Assembly: GCA_025667525.1 (NCBI GenBank)
Contig: CM046875.1
Span: 121,200,340 to 121,264,339 of the forward strand
Origin: Glebionis coronaria
Lineage: Eukaryota; Streptophyta; Magnoliopsida; Asterales; Asteraceae
Direction of reading: 5' to 3'
Length of the DNA: 64,000 nucleotides
In this document: positions 56,821-64,000 of the stretch, piece after piece
How the letters are laid out: the number at the start of each line of letters is the position of its first letter
How positions within the stretch are numbered: the stretch's first letter is position 1
Translations under genes and position numbers: made by a program
The notes under the pieces: model-generated
The model's input: the letters and a program-made list of their open reading frames with translations, nothing else
Database searches by the model: none
What the model was told of the DNA's origin: nothing

Positions 56821-57208
56821 TGAAGGAATGATTCACACGACTTATAAGAATAAGAAATATAGATGAATAAGATCAAGATTAAAACTAAGAATGGAATATT
56901 AGATTAGATGAAGAAGAGTTAGAAAGATACAAGGTAGATGATTCTAGTGAGAGAAACTAAGGAGAGTTTCTCTCTCTAAAACAAGAAGAAGAGAAAAGAT
57001 ACAATGGGAGACACACACACAAATGAGGATGGTTATGCCTTTTATACTAAGGCTTACATGAATAGGAGGCCTTCCTCATTTGTGTGTTCGGGACTAATTC
57101 CCGTTTCATGCATAATAATGACATAGAACTCTCGACACTGTTGAATAGCATTTTCCACGAGCTTCGCAACGGTATATTATATGACCATCACTTTAAATAC
57201 TTCTAACA
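56821..57208 (-). repeat. Element F 5' LTR (right)
   Basis: 388 bp, matching the left copy except TGAAGG against TGTAGG at the start. Confidence 0.9.
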
Positions 57209-57703
57209 TAAAGTATTTACTCACCCCCCATACTAAAACTAAACATTGTGCTCAATGTTTCGAGTCTAGGGGTGAAAACACCCCCATACTAGAGACGAAG
57301 TCGAATACTTAATCTCGAGCATGGAAAGGGTAAAATGAATAACGTAAAAGCCATTTATGAATTATGCTAATAAGATAAACGTTAGAACATAAAAGGATAT
57401 CATCCGATATCGGAATCTCCAAAGGCAACGATCGAAGCTCGAGTGATCCGTAGAACGAACACGAGAGGCTTCAATGATGACGACGAACCTAATAAATCAC
57501 AATCACAAACAATCACGGAACAAAGGTTGGAAGAGCACAAGTCCCCTCGTTACACTATTAGAAAACGATAATATTTACAAGGATAAGCATGAGAATCCCC
57601 CACGAGGCACCTTGTTTTTGATAACCGAGTCAAAAGCTCGACTCGAATCCTCATAAATGTGATCATTTAGGGATAATCATGGTATGGTCATTTTTGGTGG
57701 GGC
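57209..57703 (-). other. Element D interior between F and the gag-like ORF
   Basis: Contains two more CCCCCATACTA copies (57227 and 57284 areas), complements of D's polypurine tract, around an ACATTGTGCTCAATGT near-palindrome. No gene. Confidence 0.6.
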
Positions 57704-59392
57704 TTACATGATGAACAAGGCCCAAAAAGCAATCGATAATAAAGGCAAAGCCTTTATACCGGGGTCGAAGATTGTATCCTCACATTCGGTGAAAAATGAT
57801 AAAGGCAAAGCCGGAGGATACGTTTTGTAAGGAAGAAAACTCCTTACAACGTATTCGAAGTACGTGTAGTCATGAGAACCGAGAGGGTGGGAAGGATTAC
57901 TTTGAGATGAAGGAAAATTTGAAACAGAATCAATAAAAATGGGGGTCTCAAAGTCTCCTCCCGGTTCAAAGGCAAAGGCCTCATTAAAATCCTCATTCTC
58001 ATCGAGAGGCGGTCCATTGGTGAACCCCTCGAGAATGGAGGCATCACAAGTCAATAGAGAAGACTCATCCAAATGAGACTTAGGGAGGGTGACTAGAAAA
58101 TGCGGCTCATCGAGTTTAGGATCCTTAGTATCCTCACTCTCGATGTCCTCGAACATCTCATCAAAGAGAGGATTTACGTCACCAAAAACGAACTCGTCAT
58201 CAAATTCAAAAAGGGAATTCGAGTAGATTTTAAATCCGTCGACACGAACGTCCTCATCGAGTAGTGACTCGTCATCACTAGTGGAAGAATCATCATCGAA
58301 AAGCGGGTTCGAAAAAGTCAATGATTCTCTACCCGAAGTGTCATTGGGAGAGACATCATCACATGAAGTCGTATCACACTCACTATCGTAATTTTCCTCG
58401 TTAGAATCTTCGTGGAAAAATTCATCGAGATCAAAATCACTTAACTCCTCATCGAAGACAACCGTAGGCTCACTTTGGATTGGAATAGGGATCTCAACAC
58501 TAGCATTAGTGCTAAGATTCGTTTCCCCCATACTTAGAGAGGCATCGGGTTTCATTGGGAGCATGAGAGTAATGGTTTCACAAGATGGGTTGAGATTAAA
58601 AATGTCGTTATCAGCGTCGTCATCATAAATAGGAGACGTGAGATCATAATTAGCTAGATACTCCTCTCTTTCTTGTTCTACTTTCTTATGACGAATTTCG
58701 ATGCTTAAACCATTGTAATATTGTAAAAGTTGTTTAGTTCTAATCTCACACTCTCTTTTAAACTCGTCACTTATTTATTCTTTATGATATCTCCTAATGC
58801 CGAGTTCATTAGTTATATCGTTTATTTCTTGATTGATTCGTCGTTTCTACTCTTCTATATCTTTGATGCTTTTTTCGATCACTTCGACGATTGAAAGTTC
58901 CTATTTCTCCATAATTTGTTGAAAAAGCAATTTAATTTCTTCAAATCCCTTGTAGACGCGACTTGCACCGAGATCATCATCGAAAAAAATTTGTGGAGGT
59001 GATTGGTCAAAACCGGAGAATTGGTTGTCGAAAGACGTATCATGGTTCATCGGTTGACAATCATACCCATAATGAGGTGCGTTTCCATAATTCTCACATG
59101 AATATGATGGTGGGTATTGCGAAGATTGGTCATAGAAAATAGGATTTGGTTCGGGGTTATTATAATTCGTACAACAAAATCCGAAATCGTGCTCCAAACC
59201 GCAAAAATCACACGAATAAGACGAAGGCGGTTGTGGAGCTTGGTCATAGGATTGAAATCCGTAACCATGGTCGTTTTGAGGAGAGTTGTATATATACCCC
59301 TCCCATCCTCCATAAATCTTGCAATTGAAGCAATAACCACCGTCGGGCGGACCTCCACAATATGGACAAGAGTTATATCCATCGTTGGACAT
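57704..59392 (-). pseudogene. Acidic Gag-region-like protein of element D, broken by three in-frame stops
   Basis: Starting at 59392 (MSNDGYNSCPYCGGPPDGGY), one frame runs 563 codons to 57704 with only three stops, at about 58903 (after QQIMEK), 58847 (after KDIEE) and 58774 (after RRYHKE). The N-terminal part has repeated CxxC modules (CPYC, CFNC, CDFC) and many Tyr/Gln/Pro residues. The C-terminal part is very acidic (SDFDLDEFFHEDSNEEN, SNPLFDDDSSTSDDESL, FDDEFVFGDVNPLFDE) and ends near TIFDPGIKALPL. I recall this architecture from daisy-family gypsy elements; its function is not known to me. It is the first ORF after D's primer site, where gag is expected. No capsid domain is recognisable. 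Confidence 0.65.
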
Positions 59393-60169
59393 GACGAAAC
59401 GAGAATGGTGTTACGAGAATTACATAAATTAGAGGGTTCAAGAAGAGAATTATGAAAATAAAGGGAAAATGAGAAGATTATTTTTGTGTTTTTTGTTTTT
59501 TAATTTTTTTGGAATTTTGGTGTATTACGTAGAAATTAATCTACAAAAATTATCCACTAATTAAAGGTCTCGATTAATGAATCCAAGAAGAATGAAGGTA
59601 ATTACGTGAAGTAAAAACCCTCGTCGACTTTGAAACGTTGGCGGAACGCCAAAACGTTTCGAGGTTCAATAATTAAAACTCACAAAAATAGATTAATAAT
59701 AGTTGATGTGACAAACCCCTAATTAATCGTCACTTTCAAATACGCACAAGCGAGCGTAGAAAACGAGGCGGCGCGAAGCACTTAAGAGCCTTTTTTTTAT
59801 TAGGTCGTGAAATACAACCGCTTATACCCACCTTATAGTTTGTATTTATCGAGATTAAACCAATTAAGAGTTTTTATCTATTTTTCCTTTGACTTTCGTT
59901 TGAATTCGATACACTCGATAATGACCGGAACGCCCACTATCGAGGTGCGATTTCTCGCGTATTTGGATAATTATTGTGTATTAGTTGTTCTACGTAAATA
60001 CAATATATTATGCACAATAAAAAAACGAGAAAACAATTTTGTGTTAATAGAGTTCTATTTAACACTATTTATTTGTATGGCTAATAGTATAGAAAAATAA
60101 AAAGAAGTATTAACGATAAAAACGTAAACACTCAAATAAACACGATAGATACATATGGCTAAACACACC
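59393..60169 (-). other. Element D leader
   Basis: About 780 bases between primer site and the gag-like ORF, AT-rich, with no confident gene; a plus-strand frame at 59807-60100 has no family features. Confidence 0.5.
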
Positions 60170-60187
60170 TCCCCGACAGCGGCGCCA
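60170..60187 (-). other. Primer binding site of element D
   Basis: Minus strand TGGCGCCGCTGTCGGGGA, five bases from the right LTR. The TGGCGCCGxTGxCGGGGA form is the usual primer site of Athila/Tat gypsy elements. Confidence 0.8.
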
Positions 60188-60192
60188 TTTAT

Positions 60193-63100
60193 TGATGCGG
60201 TATTTTTGTACACTTTATTTTAGAAAAAACAAAGCGACAAAAGCGTGGGTAAGTATTAATCAATACATTTTAGGAAAAACGTAAAGACGAATAATCGAGT
60301 TCGTTCTCGAGGAGGTATGGTGTTGAGCCAAAAATTATAGGCGTTATTTAATCGAGTGATTATGTTTTTGGAAAGAAAGAAAGAAAAGAAAACGGAGACG
60401 AATTACGCTAAAAATGGTCGAAAACGCTTAAACGTACGAACGTAAAAACGTGACCAAACGAAAAGTTTTACCTAAATTTTTTTTTGAAAATTACTAAAAT
60501 GTTCTAAAAACCTAACTAAGAAAAATATGAAGACCAAAAAATTGAAAACTTTTAAATTAATTTATATTAATTTTTAAAGTTAATTAAAAAATCTAAAAAT
60601 AAAACTAGCTAAGAAAAAGACAAAATTCAAACTTTTTTATTTGTAAACCTAAAGTGTATTATTTAAAAACTAAAAAATATTTTTTTGAAAATAAACACTT
60701 AATTTAATTATTTTTTATGACTTTTCTCAAATTTAAAACTAAAATAATCCTAGAAATGAAATAACAAAAAGAAAATTATGAAATTTAAACTCTCCGAAAA
60801 TAAATTTATTTTTTCTACATTCTAATTGACAAAATAAAATTTTGAGAAAACATTTTTTTAACTTTTAAATATTTTTTATGAATTAAAAAATATTTAAACT
60901 AAATAAATGATTTAAAAATATTAAAAGATTTTTCTAAAAATCCAAAAAATTACATAAAATATTAAATACTAATATAAGTCTACCAAAAATAATAAGCTGA
61001 AAAAAATAAGCCCAAATAAGCTCGAAATAAGCTGTAAAGACTATTTAGCTTAAACTATACGAAAAAAGAATATATATAAAGAAGAAATAAAAGAAATGTT
61101 TAACAAAAGGTGCTCAGAGAGCAGATGGTTGGGGTGTTGGGTTGTTGAGCAGTAGGTCACGGGTTCAATACCCAGCTGTGATCTTGGCAGCACATGGTAG
61201 GGGTGATGTTGTGCTGCGTTTGTATAGTGCAGTTGGTCAGGTGTTCCAGACTTGGCAGAGTGCTAACTTTTATCATTTTTTCAATTCTTTTTAACAACTA
61301 ACAGTTTGGTCATTTCAATCCCAAACACCCCTGCATCAGCAGGACTTACAGCAACAATAGTTACCAGCAGATACGAAAGGTCAATGGTAATAAAACCAAC
61401 GTTACGGCAGCAAGTATTACGGCTTATTACTAACCAAAATTTACAACGAACACTACAATAATAACTAAATGACGAACACTACAACAACAAGACTACAAAA
61501 AACAACTACAAATTAAGAGCAAACAACTACGAGATGCGAAGAAAAATTACTACAAACTATCATTCCAACTATTTTACTACCTCTAACCCACTGATTGTTC
61601 TCGAGGGCAACAAGCTCGCGCTTAAACTAAATTCGATAACCAGCACTCTTATACCTACATTACAACTTCAAAACCACTATATCATAAGACTCAGACCCCT
61701 ATAACCAATTTCGTTAACCAACAAGCGATGATTAAAGGTCACTAACTCCTACAAAGCAACTTGTTATATAGTGTGTTGCAGTCTACAGTCTACAAGCTCG
61801 TCTATTCCAAACTATTCAGTAGATTTAAACCTAAGTGAAGACATATAAACTAGGCAATTCTAACACTAGTTTCAAAACACGCAATGAACTATAAACACTA
61901 TGATAAGCTGCAATAAAGTAAACGGATAAAGCAAATAGCATGGAAAGTTAATAAGCAATTAAAATGAGAAGGAAATAAGACAAATTAAATAGGCAGAAAG
62001 CGAAGCAAATAAGCTTAATAATAAGCACTAGCAGATTATAGACAATAAACTTTTTAAAAAAAAGGGAAATGACACACTTGAGATCCAAGCTTTGAGCCGT
62101 AATCTATCAACCAAGCACCTCAACATCAATCCTTTTTAAGTTATCAAACACCATAAGCTTCTATTGCTTATACCACAGCTTACTCACCCCAAACACAAAG
62201 ATATCTTCAAACCAAACAACTACAACTAGGAGACTTTTAACCAACAGCTTCAATACAATCAACCACCAAACAAAAACCTTCTTGATAAGCTGGATGTGAA
62301 TGAGCTTATTCAACAAGCTGATTGAACAGTAGATGAACATTGAACTTGCTTCAGTGATCCGATGAACGGTACCCAAACTAGCAGAATATTATTTTTTTTT
62401 CTCTCTTTCGAAACCACAACAACACAATAATAACAAAAATTATGTCTCTCTCTCTATTTTTTTTGTGACTCAAAACCAATCAGCATACTCCAGACTTTCA
62501 GCAACAATGCAACACCACAAAATCACTTTCTTTTTCTTTCGGTACACAGTAACAAAAAAAATCAAGAACATCAAACTCTTTCTTTTTCTTCGAATCAATA
62601 CAATCACACTTTTTATTTTCAGGACACAGTAACAACTCTTGCAAACTACCTTTTTTTCCTCTTCAAACAAACTTTTTAAACTCAAACATTAAACTTGAAA
62701 CAAACCTTTAAAAATAAATGTGACTGAAAGTTAAAGTGTGCAGAAAATTAAATTGCAATGTAAATTAAATGGAACTCAATTATTATTCATAAAATTCGTA
62801 TCAAATTACAAAATTATGAAAAATGAAAAATTGGAACTACTTAAATTAAATTCAAAAAAATAAATGGAACACAGTATTCTCTCAATTGCAAGGCTTTTAA
62901 ATTGCTATAGATACTCTATAAAAAAGGTTTACATATTGAAAACAAACTGGAACAAGAAATCTGCTACTACATTCTACCCTATTTACACTACTTGTGAGGA
63001 TCACATACATAAACCCTAGAACGAATTAAATCCCTAAATTACCCTTAATAGAATCTCAGAATATGCTATGTAGATCCCTTGATTTTGAACTTGGTCTTTG

Positions 63101-63989
63101 GTTCCATGTGATGTTGCCAGGGTACTTGTTGATCTAAGAACGTTCATCTTGAATTGGAGAGCACGAAATCCATCATATTCATCCATTTGATCAAGTATTT
63201 TGCAAATCTTTGTCTTCTTCTGGTGAACCCGTGAATATGAGATGTCCAATTGGGGTCCATAAGCTGAGCTGGATGCAGACGAGCACATCGGTCTTGTTCC
63301 TTGTAGTGGTTAACCTTCATTTGCTTAAACAATTATAGAAAACCCTTTGAATTGATTATTAGGTATCTAGGATTATTAAGAATGATGAATTTTTATTCCA
63401 TTTTAGGAAATGGATAATTGTTTCCCCACGTTGTTTTTTTTGTTGCCATTTAAAACGTAAGTAACTGTTTAAACTTTGTAAACTTGGCAATTTGTATCCC
63501 CATGCTAGTTAACTTTAGTACTTGATATTTTGCATTGTTGGTCCTTCCGTTATCCCACAGTTAATCCTTATGGCATTACATAGTTAGTCCTTTTGTTGAC
63601 AAACTTTGATATAAGGACTAAATATGACATTCTTTAAACTTGGAGGGCTGAATTTGGACATTCTTCAAACTTCAGGTATTTTTCTTGTACAAATTGATTT
63701 TTCAAGGACCAAATGTGACAAGTCTTCAAAGTTGAGGGACCAAACTTGTAATTCTTTAATTCTTCAAGGGTATTTTTGGAAAATCGATGCTCGGGTCCGG
63801 TTCTTTGTGTGGATTCGTTTCCCGTGTTCTTTTTTGCTTGATTCCTTTGATCTTTTGTTGAATTCACGATATCCGTACCTAAAATATACAATGAACAAAC
63901 ACAAGCATATTTTGAGGTATTTTAATGATATTTTAATCGTTTTAAGCCCGATTTGGACGATGAGACTATGTATAATTGCAGTCTCATCA
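60193..63989 (-). repeat. Element D right (5') LTR
   Basis: 3797 bp, plus-strand TGATGCGGTATTTTTG to GTCTCATCA, with TGATG/CATCA inverted termini. It is uninterrupted and serves as the reference for recognising E in the left copy. Two short minus-strand frames (63034-63288, 63634-63891) have counterparts in the left LTR, as expected from repeat identity. Confidence 0.88.
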
Positions 63990-64000
63990 CTCCCCCATAC
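63990..64000 (-). other. Polypurine tract of a further D copy at the window edge
   Basis: CTCCCCCATAC directly follows the right LTR and equals the 11 bases that follow the left LTR at 47893-47903. A right LTR at the true end of an element should be followed by host DNA and a target duplication, so another D interior probably begins here. Confidence 0.65.

Larger units (their letters stand above)
49224..57208 (-). mobile_element. Element F: non-autonomous copia derivative nested in D
   Basis: Two 388-bp LTRs, 49224-49611 and 56821-57208, are identical but for one base near the edge. Minus-strand polypurine TTAGGGGGAGATTG abuts the left LTR at about 49612, and a primer-site-like TGGTATCATTCGCCAAGG (56818-56801) abuts the right one, so F runs right to left. 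The only large ORF is a Gag-linker-like protein; pol is absent. Flanks TGGGG and TAAAG do not match, so no target duplication is visible. Confidence 0.85.
34021..64000 (-). mobile_element. Element D: large Ty3/gypsy-type retrotransposon on the minus strand, with nested E and F
   Basis: Two LTR copies, TGATGCGGTATTTTTG to CAGTCTCATCA, lie at 34021-47892 (split by element E) and 60193-63989. The minus-strand primer site TGGCGCCGCTGTCGGGGA (60187-60170) lies five bases from the right LTR. A polypurine tract AGTATGGGGGAG abuts the left LTR at 47903-47893, so D runs right to left. The TGGCGCC primer site and 3.8-kb LTRs suggest the Athila/Tat (tRNA-Asp-type primer) lineage. The interior outside F is only about 4.3 kb and has no pol. 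D continues at the right edge with the same polypurine sequence. Confidence 0.8.

Overview
The window is plant nuclear DNA, almost certainly from a eudicot and probably from the daisy family (Asteraceae). It is AT-rich, has spliceosomal GT/AG borders around broken host exons, and is dominated by long terminal repeat (LTR) retrotransposons. The family guess rests on my memory of very similar retrotransposon Gag-linker and post-pol proteins in Tanacetum/Artemisia-type genomes; it is an inference, not a search result. I see no intact host gene, rRNA or tRNA gene.

Layout. (1) 1-15504 is a graveyard of host-gene fragments, all on the + strand and with introns still visible: a WD40 protein, a TPS1-like trehalose-6-phosphate synthase, a PRP19-like exon and a polyphenol oxidase. 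It is punctuated by two near-identical Helitron 3' ends (hairpin plus CTAG) at 8303-8335 and 15471-15504 and by a clean hAT-type MITE at 4910-5074. This looks like Helitron gene capture. (2) 15628-34020 is a three-level nest. The remains of a minus-strand Ty1/copia element (C) were split by a plus-strand copia element (B, 16074-32252), whose 5' LTR was then split by a young, almost intact 12-kb Sirevirus-like copia element (A, 16158-28118). (3) 34021-64000 is a large minus-strand Ty3/gypsy-type element (D) with 3.8-kb LTRs. It carries a nested minus-strand gypsy element (E, 34809-44788) in one LTR and a nested minus-strand copia derivative (F, 49224-57208) in its interior. D seems to continue past the right edge as a tandem, LTR-sharing copy.

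Element A is the functional centre of the window. It has 526-bp LTRs with about two differences, a perfect 5-bp target duplication, an initiator-Met-tRNA primer site, a 943-codon gag, a 1207-codon pol with every catalytic motif visible, and two further reading frames after pol. Its most unusual property is a 21-bp (seven-codon) phased motif, roughly AGCGYTGACAAG, that I count 49 times in ten clusters across both LTRs, gag, pol, the post-pol spacer and the last ORF. E and F appear non-autonomous: their LTRs are almost identical, but E's pol is wrecked and F encodes only a Gag-linker-like coiled-coil protein. That F protein ends in a textbook PCNA-binding (PIP-box) sequence.

All coordinates and repeat comparisons were made by eye. 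Family names rest on motifs and on remembered family sequences.
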